Assembly (NCBI GenBank): GCA_009785335.1
Contig: WQWM01000002.1
Location: forward strand, 62,001 to 126,000
Direction: 5' to 3'
Origin: Oscillospiraceae bacterium
Lineage (GTDB): Bacteria > Bacillota > Clostridia > Oscillospirales > Acutalibacteraceae
Length of the DNA stretch: 64,000 nt
Numbering within the stretch: the stretch's first letter is position 1; the number at the start of each line of letters is the position of its first letter. Below the pieces are notes generated by a model. That model did not search any database, was not told the DNA's origin, and saw nothing but the letters and a program-made list of their open reading frames with translations. This document shows, piece after piece, positions 1 through 6,545 of this stretch. Made by a program: the position numbers and the translations under genes.

Positions 1-405
1 GTAATCGCCGAATACCTCAATCGTTGAGCGGTCTTTGCTTGAAATCGGCGTACCCGTAAATCCTATGTAGGTCGCATTCGGCAAGCTATCACGAATCAAC
101 CTTGCTGTGCCGATTTTTATCCGCCCAGTTTCGGCGTCGATTTTTTCTTCAAGTCCATATTGCCCGCGGTGGGCCTCGTCCGCCATCACCACAATATTGC
201 GCCGTTCGCTCAGCGGTTCGCTGGATTCTTCAAATTTTTGCATGGTGGTGAAAATGATGCCGTTGGCTTGCCGCCCTGCAAGCAGTTCTTTTAAGTGCGT
301 GCGGCTTTCAGCCTGCACAGGCGATTGCCGCAAGAACTCAGCACACTTTGCAAACTGCGCGAAAAGTTGGTCATCAAGGTCGTTGCGATCTGTCAGCGAT
401 GGCAT
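1..405 (-). pseudogene. hsdR: type I restriction subunit HsdR, internal fragment running off the left edge
   Basis: On the minus strand an open frame reads [11 protein letters not shown], then an SF2 helicase motif II (MADEAH) and motif III (GFTGTPIS). These are hallmark segments of the HsdR translocase, which cuts DNA after ATP-driven tracking. The N-terminal nuclease domain and the Walker A region that should precede TDRNDLDDQ are absent: the frame begins directly against the end of an hsdS fragment (see 374–805) and has only a fortuitous ATG at 405. The C-terminal part lies outside the window. I therefore read it as a remnant joined to hsdS by deletion, most likely non-functional. It could still be expressed as a fragment by coupling to the upstream frame. 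Confidence 0.85.
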
Positions 406-805
406 GTTGGGTTTCAAGATCTGGGAGGTCTATTTCATAATTGAGCAGACTTTCCGGTTTTATTCTTTGATGACTACTGGAAGTTCCTGTTCTATGTCCC
501 TCCATGGTCTGGGTTAAGTGCTCGGAAATCAGAACATAATAAAGATAGTCACGATCTATTCCATCGGGCTTTAAAGTTAAATATTCAGTTGAGCAAATAC
601 AATTTTTTGTCGGTGCAAAATCAATGTTCCAAACGCGCTTAAAGCGAACATTAAGCTTGTTGTACAAAATGGTATTTTGATTCACTTGCAGCTTTCCGCT
701 TTTGATTGCTTCGCCAAGCGTGTATTCTGGTGTTTTTTCGTTGTCGAAAGCTGGCAAGCTAAATAAACGATAATATTCATTTGCCTTGGGGCTGATATTA
801 GTTTT
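374..805 (-). pseudogene. hsdS: second type I specificity subunit (hsdS2), 3' part after IS insertion
   Basis: This minus-strand frame carries target-recognition-domain motifs of type I S subunits: SLPAFDN, ILYNKLNVRFKRVW, a TGTSSSHQRI segment and the conserved exit [12 protein letters not shown]. It has no start codon of its own. Its 5' end abuts the insertion element, and its 3' end is cut right after QHAIAD, where the sequence passes into hsdR. Joining it to the 14 codons at 3558–3601, with one copy of the 8-bp duplication removed, restores one frame that reads KIEKTNISPKANEYYRLF. The conserved helices and second recognition domain expected after QHAIA are missing. Confidence 0.88.
798..805. 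repeat. left target-site duplication TTAGTTTT
   Basis: The eight bases TTAGTTTT immediately left of the insertion element are repeated exactly at 3558–3565 on its right. An 8-bp duplication is the length known for the IS1595 family. Confidence 0.9.
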
Positions 806-835
806 GGTAATTATATATTAGTTTACACAAAACAC

Positions 836-864
836 TTGACAAGTGCCAAGAAGTATGCTACAAT
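836..864 (+). promoter_or_regulatory. sigma-70 type promoter for the transposase
   Basis: A perfect -35 box TTGACA (836–841) and -10 box TACAAT (859–864) are separated by 17 bases. The transposase ATG follows at 897. Confidence 0.8.
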
Positions 865-896
865 AGTATTGTAGTTTACAGAAAGGCACTTTAATC

Positions 897-1814
897 ATGA
901 TTAACAAAAACTTCAACTCGCTTTACGACCTGCTGAAAGCATTTCCAGATGAGCAAGCTTGTATCGACCACCTAGAGGCTTTACGCTGGGGCGGCAAGGT
1001 TGTTAGCCCATTCGATGAAACTTCCACGGTGTACGAGTGCAAGGGCAATAAGTACCGTTGCCGCAACACTGGGCGTTACTTCAACGTCAAGACTGGCACA
1101 ATGCTTGATAACACGAAAATCGTTTTGCAAAAGTGGTTTGTGGCGGTATGGCTTGTTACCTCGCACAAAAAGGGCATTTCTTCCCACCAGCTTGCGCGTG
1201 ACATTGACGTTACTCAAAAGACTGCTTGGTTCATGCTACATCGTATTCGCAAGTGTTTTGGTATCGAAAACGATAACGACCTTGACGGCAATGTAGAAGT
1301 AGACGAAACCTACGTGGGTGGTAAGAACAAAAACCGTCATGTCAGCAAGAAAGTCGAAAACTGCCAAGGCCGTAGCACGAAAGATAAAACGCCAGTGGTC
1401 GGTATGGTGTCGCGAGGCGGAAAACTGAACGCTCGCAAAGTTGACAACGTTCAAGCCAAGACATTGAGCCGCGAGGTCATGCGCCATGTAAAAAGCAGCG
1501 CAAGCCTACATACAGACGAATGGTGTGGCTACAATAGCCTATCGAAAATCTACGAGCATTTCGTAGTTCATCACGGCGCAGGGGTTTACGTTGACGGCGT
1601 GGCGCACACAAACACGATTGAGGGCTTTTGGTCATTGCTAAAGCGCGGTATCATTGGCATTTACCATTTCACGTCACAAAAGCACTTGCAGAATTACATT
1701 GATGAGTTTGTGTTTCGTTACAACACGCGCACAAACACTGAAGCGCAACGGTTCAATCTGCTGCTTGCGAACACTGAAGTTAGAACTACTTATAGGAGGT
1801 TAGTCAATGGATAA
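897..1814 (+). CDS. IS1595-family transposase (ISXO2-like DDE/N domain)
   Basis: 305 residues. The N-terminal part has a zinc-ribbon-like segment (YECKGNKYRCRNTGRYF) and the helix-turn-helix region typical of IS1595 transposases. The catalytic ISXO2 domain follows, with VDETYVGGK holding the first Asp, HTDEWCGYN holding the second, and NTIEGFWSLLKRG as the Asn/Glu block. These residues support an active cut-and-paste enzyme. The length matches the family and no frameshift is seen. The ATG at 897 is 32 bases downstream of the -10 box of a strong promoter. The stop codon overlaps the start of the next gene by 8 bases, so the two are likely co-translated. Confidence 0.95.
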   Translation: MINKNFNSLYDLLKAFPDEQACIDHLEALRWGGKVVSPFDETSTVYECKGNKYRCRNTGRYFNVKTGTMLDNTKIVLQKWFVAVWLVTSHKKGISSHQLARDIDVTQKTAWFMLHRIRKCFGIENDNDLDGNVEVDETYVGGKNKNRHVSKKVENCQGRSTKDKTPVVGMVSRGGKLNARKVDNVQAKTLSREVMRHVKSSASLHTDEWCGYNSLSKIYEHFVVHHGAGVYVDGVAHTNTIEGFWSLLKRGIIGIYHFTSQKHLQNYIDEFVFRYNTRTNTEAQRFNLLLANTEVRTTYRRLVNG

Positions 1815-2808
1815 GAAAATCGAACCAACCACAAGCGTGGAACTGGAAGCTAAGAAAGAACCTACATTGACGTCAGTAAAGAAGGGCAATTTCAAGGACT
1901 ACGGCTTTGATTTTGATGTTGAGTGCCATGTGCTAGATGACGAGGGCGGCACGGCAGTCATAAGCCAAAGGGGAATGGCGGCGGCTATAGGCCTGACTGA
2001 CACAAGCGGAAGCGCATTACCGCGTTTTGTTTCTACCAAAACAATGTCAAAACACGTGGTGGTGGGATTGAAGAAAAAGATTGAAAATCCCTTGACATTT
2101 AAGGATTCTTCCGTGGTGGCGGGAACTATAACAAATGGGTTCGATGTGACGGATTTGATTGACGTTTGCAAAGCCATTCTGTCCGCACACGCGAGCAAAG
2201 AATTGGACGAAATTAGATACGCCAACGTAATTGCACAAGCGCAAGTTTTGCTCAACGCCTCTGCCAAGCTAGGCATAAAAGGTTTGGTTTACGCCATAAC
2301 TGGATATGACGCAACACGTGAACAGGTGATACGCTCTTTCAAGATGTTCGTGGCAAATGAAGCCAAGGAGTACGAAAAAGAGTTTCCAAACCAGCTTTAT
2401 GCTGAATGGTATAGATTGTATAATCTAACGCCGCCCAAAAGAAACAAGCCGTGGAAGTTCAAGCATTTGACAGTAAAGCAAGTTTATCGACCGTTGGCAA
2501 ATAGCAATTCCGAGATTTACAATTTGCTGGTTGACGCAAAAGGCGCAGACCCGAAAAACAAAAGCAAGCGATTGTTTCAGTTCCTAGAGGAAGTCGGCAG
2601 AACGGATCTAAGGCAACATCTGGGGCAGCTACTAGGGATAGCGCGAATATCCAAAACCGCAAAGGAATACGAAAGACATTTTGAAACTCTTTTTGGGCAG
2701 GACGTTCAAATAACCTTTGATGACTTCCTTAGCGAAAGCATGGACGAAGAAGAATTAACTGAGTTTGATAAAAGGCTAAAGCAAGTGTTGGAATACCCAG
2801 CAGAATAA
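1807..2808 (+). CDS. P63C domain protein, passenger of the insertion element
   Basis: 333 residues. The C-terminal half (about 200–290) matches the P63C domain as I know it: YAEWYRLYNLTPPKRNKPW, then VYRPLA and a LGQLLGIARISKTAKEYE helix. The N-terminal half has a segment (ISQRGMAAAIGLTDTSG) typical of proteins that carry this domain. P63C proteins have no settled function and often sit next to IS1595-type transposases. The gene has a good ribosome site (AGGAGG, 1794–1799) placed inside the end of the transposase gene. It may help target choice or regulate transposition, but that is inference from position only. It ends just before a hairpin terminator. Confidence 0.85.
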   Translation: MDKKIEPTTSVELEAKKEPTLTSVKKGNFKDYGFDFDVECHVLDDEGGTAVISQRGMAAAIGLTDTSGSALPRFVSTKTMSKHVVVGLKKKIENPLTFKDSSVVAGTITNGFDVTDLIDVCKAILSAHASKELDEIRYANVIAQAQVLLNASAKLGIKGLVYAITGYDATREQVIRSFKMFVANEAKEYEKEFPNQLYAEWYRLYNLTPPKRNKPWKFKHLTVKQVYRPLANSNSEIYNLLVDAKGADPKNKSKRLFQFLEEVGRTDLRQHLGQLLGIARISKTAKEYERHFETLFGQDVQITFDDFLSESMDEEELTEFDKRLKQVLEYPAE

Positions 2809-2819
2809 ACCTCGTTCAG

Positions 2820-2841
2820 CCGCTCCGAAAGGGGCGGTTTT
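2820..2841 (+). terminator. rho-independent terminator after the P63C gene
   Basis: A 7-bp stem (CCGCTCC / GGGGCGG, one G-T pair) closes on a GAAA loop and is followed by TTTT, 11 bases after the P63C stop codon. It also lies at the stop of the convergent regulator gene. Confidence 0.75.
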
Positions 2842-3044
2842 CACTTGTCCTCAACGTATTCCAGCACGGCGGTCACAGGGCAATTCAAGATGAAACACAG
2901 GGTATCAAGCGTTTTTGTGGTGATAGCCTCGCCATGTTTCATGCGGTGTAGAATATGCGCAGAAAAACCATGCTTGAAAATCAACTGGTATTCGGTCACG
3001 CCTTTGTCGGTCAACGTCTTATAGAACGGCTCATAACTTATCAT
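2841..3044 (-). CDS. small XRE-family (Cro/CI-type) DNA-binding regulator inside the IS element
   Basis: 67 residues, essentially a single helix-turn-helix domain. The pattern YKTLTDKGVTEYQLIFKHGF, a segment with ILHRMKHG, and then TTKTLDTLCFILNCPVTAVLEYV is that of the small HTH_26/XRE proteins of Clostridia. A ribosome site GAGGTG precedes the ATG at 3044. It is transcribed away from the lipoprotein gene. A plausible promoter (TTGGGC, 17 bases, TATGAT) overlaps the lipoprotein promoter on the opposite strand, so the regulator probably controls this intergenic region and with it its own gene. Such regulators are unusual in an IS1595 element. Confidence 0.8.
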   Translation of the reverse strand: MISYEPFYKTLTDKGVTEYQLIFKHGFSAHILHRMKHGEAITTKTLDTLCFILNCPVTAVLEYVEDK

Positions 3045-3083
3045 GAATTTTCACCTCATGACAAGTTTATCATACTTAACGTA

Positions 3084-3112
3084 TTGACAATGCCCAATAA
3101 ATTGAGTATAAT
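3084..3112 (+). promoter_or_regulatory. consensus promoter for the IS-borne lipoprotein gene
   Basis: Perfect TTGACA (3084–3089), a 17-base spacer and perfect TATAAT (3107–3112). The ribosome site AAGGAGGTG (3131–3139) and a GTG start at 3145 follow. Such a full consensus suggests high expression unless repressed by the neighbouring XRE protein. Confidence 0.8.
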
Positions 3113-3144
3113 AGTGTACAAGCCTTTAGAAAGGAGGTGAACAC

Positions 3145-3483
3145 GTGAGAAAATTACTTATCATACCCATCTTGGCGCTATTCGTCTTTGCTCTGTTTGG
3201 TTGCGCTGGCGGCGTAGGAGGCGACAGCGGCCAAACGGAAGCCGTTGTAGGGTCGTGGGACGTGCACGGTCAGCCGTTCAAGACATTTCGTGCAAACGGA
3301 ACTGGTACAAACCACATGATTGGCGAATTTCAATGGTCAACACGCAGGGGTGTGATGACTATCAGGGGATTTGGAGTTGACCAAGAATGGAGCTATGAAA
3401 TTCGCGGCAACCAAATGACCATGACTTTGCTCACCACGCACCCACTTGTACCCAGTTCAACCGTCATTCTCACAAGGAGATAA
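3145..3483 (+). CDS. small secreted lipoprotein, passenger of the IS element
   Basis: 112 residues starting with GTG behind AAGGAGGTG. The N-terminus MRKLLIIPILALFVFALFGC is a type II signal peptide with the lipobox LFGC, so Cys20 should be lipidated and the protein anchored on the outer face of the membrane. The rest is a short beta-rich domain (VVGSWDVHG, FRANGTGTNHMIGEFQWS, YEIRGNQMTMTLL) that resembles small lipocalin-like DUF domains found in clostridial lipoproteins. I do not recognise a specific function. Its presence between the transposase genes and the right inverted repeat means it moves with the element. Confidence 0.75.
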   Translation: MRKLLIIPILALFVFALFGCAGGVGGDSGQTEAVVGSWDVHGQPFKTFRANGTGTNHMIGEFQWSTRRGVMTIRGFGVDQEWSYEIRGNQMTMTLLTTHPLVPSSTVILTRR

Positions 3484-3489
3484 CCGCCC

Positions 3490-3516
3490 GCCCTGCGGAG
3501 TTTTGCTTCGCAGGGC
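3490..3516 (+). terminator. hairpin downstream of the lipoprotein gene
   Basis: Perfect 8-bp arms GCCCTGCG and CGCAGGGC enclose an 11-base loop, 6 bases after the stop codon. There is no clean T run directly after it, so this is a probable but not typical terminator. Confidence 0.55.
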
Positions 3517-3557
3517 ATCCCTTTTGCCGGTTTTGTGTAAAATTATATATCGTTGCC

Positions 3558-3565
3558 TTAGTTTT
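3558..3565. repeat. right target-site duplication TTAGTTTT
   Basis: Exact copy of the eight bases at 798–805, next to the right inverted repeat of the insertion element. Confidence 0.9.
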
Positions 3566-3601
3566 TTCTATTTTGCAAACGTCACCCAGTTTACACCTCA
3601 T
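3558..3601 (-). pseudogene. hsdS: hsdS2, first 14 codons left of the IS insertion
   Basis: An ATG at 3601 overlaps the end of hsdM (its stop is at 3591–3593) and reads MRCKLGDVCKIEKT before the insertion site. KLGDVCKI is the usual opening of a type I S subunit target-recognition domain. The frame continues in the fragment at 374–805 once the element and one copy of the duplication are removed. This shows the original order hsdS1–hsdM–hsdS2–hsdR. Confidence 0.85.
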
Positions 3602-5096
3602 ACCCAATCGCCCCCAAACGCTGCCGGATTTCCTCCTCTAGCTCGCGCGAACGCTTGAACAACACCGACAACTCGCTTGTCAGTCGTGCCATTTTTTCGT
3701 CAAAGGGCTCGCCATCGTCCGCCTGCTCTGCCTGCCCAACATAGCGCCCCGGTGTGAGAATGTAATCCTGCTGGGCAATTTCCTCAGTGGAAACAGCGGC
3801 GCAAAAACCCTTCACATCTTCAAGCGAGCCCTCGTGGAACGCCTTGAATGTTGCAGCAATTTTATTGATGTCTTCGGCTGTCATGTCACGATTTTTGCGT
3901 GAAACCATCGTGCCCATTTTGCTCGCATTGATGAAGAGCGTTTTGCCCTTTTGCTTTTTGTTGCGGTTGATAAACCACAGCGACACAGGGATTTGCGTGG
4001 TGTAGAATAGTTGTGTAGGCATGGCAATAATGCTTTCCACCAAGTCGTCTTCTATGATCTTTTTGCGAATTTCGCCCTCGCCGCTGCTTTGTGAAGACAG
4101 CGAGCCGTTGGCAAGCACAAGCCCAATTTTTCCGTTGGGCTTAAGGTGATGAATCATGTGCTGAACCCACGCAAAGTTGGCGTTGCCTGCTGGCGGCAAG
4201 CCGTATTTAAAGCGCGGGTCATCGTTAAGCGAACCGTCGTTCCAGTCTGACAGATTAAATGGCGGGTTCGCAAGAATAAAGTCGGCCTTTAATGTTGGGT
4301 GCAGATTATTGTGAAAGGTGTCGGCGTTGTATCCGCCCAAGTCTGCTTCAATTCCGCGAATGGCAAGGTTCATCAATGCCATTTTGCGCGTGGTTGGGTT
4401 TGCGTCCTGTCCATAAATCGAAAGATTGCCGATGTTACCGGCATGGCTTTTCACGAAATCGGTGGATTGCACGAACATGCCGCCGCTGCCGCAGCATGGG
4501 TCATATACACGCCCCTCGAATGGCTGTAATACTTCAACCAGTGTGCGCACCACGCATGATGGTGTGTAGAATTCGCCCGCCCGCTTGCCTTCTTGCTCGG
4601 CAAATTTGGCAAGGCAATATTCATAGGTGCGCCCGAGAATGTCTTGGTCTGTGCCGTGTTCAATCATCTGTATGTTGGTAAACAGGTCAACCACGTTGCC
4701 AAGGCGGCGTTTGTCCAGTTCATTGCGGGCGTAATTTTTCGGCAAGATGTCTTTCAGCCGCTTGTTTTCTTTTTCGATCGCACGCATGGCATCGTCAATC
4801 ACCGTGCCGATTTCCGCTTTGTGCGCAGCTTCGGCGATCACATTCCATCGTGCAGGCGGTGGCACAAAGAATATGTTTTTCTCTAGGTATGCATCCCTAT
4901 CTTCCACGTCATCTTCGTCGCCGTGTTCGATTAGTTCATGATATCGTTCCTCGAACTTGTCCGAGATATATTTCAAAAAAATCAGCCCAAGCACAACGTG
5001 TTTATACTCCGCTGCATCCATGTTGCCGCGCAGGGTGTCTGCTGCCTTCCAAATTTGGTCTTCAAACCCGATCGCGGCGGTGTTGGTTTTGTTCAT
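3591..5096 (-). CDS. hsdM: type I restriction-modification system, N6-adenine methyltransferase subunit HsdM
   Basis: 501 residues, full length for HsdM. The N-terminal helical HsdM_N domain spans roughly residues 8–130. The methyltransferase domain has the SAM motif DPCCGSGGMF (199–208) and the catalytic motif NPPF (277–280). A second-half marker, EGEIRKKIIEDDLVESIIAMP, is shortened here to its core LVESIIAMP. A C-terminal coiled-coil tail (RSRELEEEIRQRLG) should contact HsdS. It modifies adenine in the site read by HsdS and normally forms an M2S complex. It starts 21 bases after hsdS1 with GAGGAG upstream, so both are in one operon. With hsdR reduced to a remnant here, it may act only as a methylase. 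Confidence 0.95.
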   Translation of the reverse strand: MNKTNTAAIGFEDQIWKAADTLRGNMDAAEYKHVVLGLIFLKYISDKFEERYHELIEHGDEDDVEDRDAYLEKNIFFVPPPARWNVIAEAAHKAEIGTVIDDAMRAIEKENKRLKDILPKNYARNELDKRRLGNVVDLFTNIQMIEHGTDQDILGRTYEYCLAKFAEQEGKRAGEFYTPSCVVRTLVEVLQPFEGRVYDPCCGSGGMFVQSTDFVKSHAGNIGNLSIYGQDANPTTRKMALMNLAIRGIEADLGGYNADTFHNNLHPTLKADFILANPPFNLSDWNDGSLNDDPRFKYGLPPAGNANFAWVQHMIHHLKPNGKIGLVLANGSLSSQSSGEGEIRKKIIEDDLVESIIAMPTQLFYTTQIPVSLWFINRNKKQKGKTLFINASKMGTMVSRKNRDMTAEDINKIAATFKAFHEGSLEDVKGFCAAVSTEEIAQQDYILTPGRYVGQAEQADDGEPFDEKMARLTSELSVLFKRSRELEEEIRQRLGAIGYEV

Positions 5097-5116
5097 CTTT
5101 TTCTCCTCATCATCAG

Positions 5117-6325
5117 TTATACCTTCAGCTCACCGGACATCAGGCGGGGCAGCAGTGTGTCGCGTAGGGCGGCGAGGTGGGTGGATTCTTGAAGATTGAC
5201 ACGCGCCTGCTCGAATAACGGAGCGGTTGCAGCGTGAAAATCTGCAATTGCCTTTTCATCCGGCATGATGAACGGCATTGCTTTGATGGTCTTTGAATTG
5301 ACTGCCGTTGCGATAGACGAGGTGTTGCCAAGCGACTGATAATCAAACGCCTTCAAGTAGCAATATAGGTATTCCAGTGTTTCGTGGCTTGGTTGCTTAA
5401 AATGTGCGATAGCTTCGTTTGTAGCCATATCGCCGTCAGCAATTGCTACTCGACCAACCGTTAATTTAAAGCTCAGCAGCACCGTGCCACTTGGTACAAC
5501 CTTTACATTGAAATGCTCTATGGATTCGACTGTCAGATATTCTGAACTGTCGCTGATATACATTCCGCAACTGCCCATATTGGAAATAGAAACCCAAATA
5601 ACATCGTGCGGGTTTGTGGTGAACCATTTTGGCTCTTTGCGCGGTGGAGTTTTACCGATAGAAATATCAAAAAAATCCTCTGCCTTACCCCGAGTCCATC
5701 CATGAGGTTGCTGCCTGCCCCACGGCTCGAAATCCACAAACCAACTTTTGAAAATCGCCCCTGCCATTTCCTCTAAACAATGGTTTATCTTTTTGTTATT
5801 GGCGATTTTATCGTCAAGGGCGGCTAGAATGTTGACGATGGCACGCTGGCTTTCAATGTCGGGGAGATTTAACGGAATTTGCTCGATGACAGCCCGCTTT
5901 GCGATATTCACTTGCACTGAACCGCTTGACCTTGAAACAATCGCATTGTATCCCTCAGCCGACGTGAAAAAATACTGCAAATATTGCGGAAGGATAACAT
6001 CAGTGTTTGCCCGCAAAATCAAAAGAGCTTGACTGATAATCCCTCTTGGGTCATCTGCACTGATCACCGAAACTTTTCCTACCGTGCCAGAACAACTGAT
6101 AATCAAGTCGTTTGTTTGGGTTTCAAATCGTTTCATTTTTTGGTGTTTTTCGTCACTGACAAAGAAACGAAAGTCACGCACGCCATCAATAGCATGTTGT
6201 TGTTCATAAACCGGTATGCCCGCACTAAGCAATTCGTTCCTGCGCAATGCCGAGCCAAACGGCCCTCTCACATAGCCCTTTGGTGTTAATACGTCGGCGA
6301 GGGTTACAGTTTGCCATTTCGCCAC
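5117..6325 (-). CDS. hsdS: type I restriction-modification system, specificity subunit HsdS (hsdS1)
   Basis: 402 residues with the normal two target-recognition domains. The first runs to about residue 160 (KGYVRGPFGSALRRNEL, then QIPLNLPDIESQRAIV). It is followed by the conserved spacer helix with LDDKIANNKKINHCLEEMA and the FKSWFVDFEPW motif. The second domain ends with a second helix (LFEQARVNLQES). The likely start is the GTG at 6325, which has GGAGGT nine bases upstream; a GTG at 6334 is in frame but too close to that site. The subunit decides the recognition sequence of the HsdM complex. Both domains look intact, in contrast to hsdS2. Confidence 0.92.
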   Translation of the reverse strand: MAKWQTVTLADVLTPKGYVRGPFGSALRRNELLSAGIPVYEQQHAIDGVRDFRFFVSDEKHQKMKRFETQTNDLIISCSGTVGKVSVISADDPRGIISQALLILRANTDVILPQYLQYFFTSAEGYNAIVSRSSGSVQVNIAKRAVIEQIPLNLPDIESQRAIVNILAALDDKIANNKKINHCLEEMAGAIFKSWFVDFEPWGRQQPHGWTRGKAEDFFDISIGKTPPRKEPKWFTTNPHDVIWVSISNMGSCGMYISDSSEYLTVESIEHFNVKVVPSGTVLLSFKLTVGRVAIADGDMATNEAIAHFKQPSHETLEYLYCYLKAFDYQSLGNTSSIATAVNSKTIKAMPFIMPDEKAIADFHAATAPLFEQARVNLQESTHLAALRDTLLPRLMSGELKV

Positions 6326-6388
6326 ACCTCCCACCTCCCATCAATATAAAAAAACTGCGAAGCGACACGCGCCCCGCAGGGGTGTAAT

Positions 6389-6406
6389 CATTGAACAAAA
6401 AAGATG
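6389..6406. repeat. 18-bp direct repeat, left copy (candidate attachment site)
   Basis: CATTGAACAAAAAAGATG occurs here and again exactly at 10422–10439. The 4.05 kb enclosed by the two copies contains herA, the SIR2 gene and a serine-recombinase pseudogene whose start is 73 bases from the right copy. Confidence 0.7.
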
Positions 6407-6495
6407 CATTTAGCTCTGAATTTATTTTACCACAAACTGCGAAAAGAATCAAGCCCATTTTTATACTGAGTCTTTAGCAAAAGTTTGATTAGCGT

Positions 6496-6540
6496 CCACC
6501 TCTTTATATCCAAGTATAAGAGTTTGCTGTCAAGAGGTGG
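6496..6540 (-). promoter_or_regulatory. inverted repeat with a promoter-like core ahead of the hsd operon
   Basis: Perfect 9-bp arms CCACCTCTT (6496–6504) and AAGAGGTGG (6532–6540). On the minus strand the arm runs into TTGACA and, 18–19 bases on, an ATATAAA box, pointing toward hsdS1. It lies 6 bases after the herA stop, so it could be a terminator for herA, the hsd promoter, or a site bound by a regulator. Confidence 0.4.
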
Positions 6541-6545
6541 TTTTC

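Larger units (their letters stand above)
806..3557 (+). mobile_element. complete IS1595-family (ISXO2-like) insertion element with passenger genes, 2752 bp
   Basis: The ends are imperfect inverted repeats. The left end starts GGTAATTATATATTAG and the right end, read inward, starts GGCAACGATATATAAT; both continue with TTTACACAAAAC, giving 23 matches in the first 28 positions. Exact 8-bp copies of TTAGTTTT flank the element. Inside are an ISXO2-type transposase, a P63C-domain protein overlapping it, a divergent XRE-type regulator and a small lipoprotein. Many IS1595 elements are shorter and hold only the transposase, so this one is a passenger-carrying version. The element interrupts hsdS2, and removing it restores that reading frame exactly. 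Confidence 0.92.

Noticed and set aside
811-3550. IS target duplication read as ATTATATAT close to the inner repeats
   Set aside because: That sequence is part of the inverted repeats. Only TTAGTTTT outside them restores the hsdS frame and has the 8-bp length of the family.
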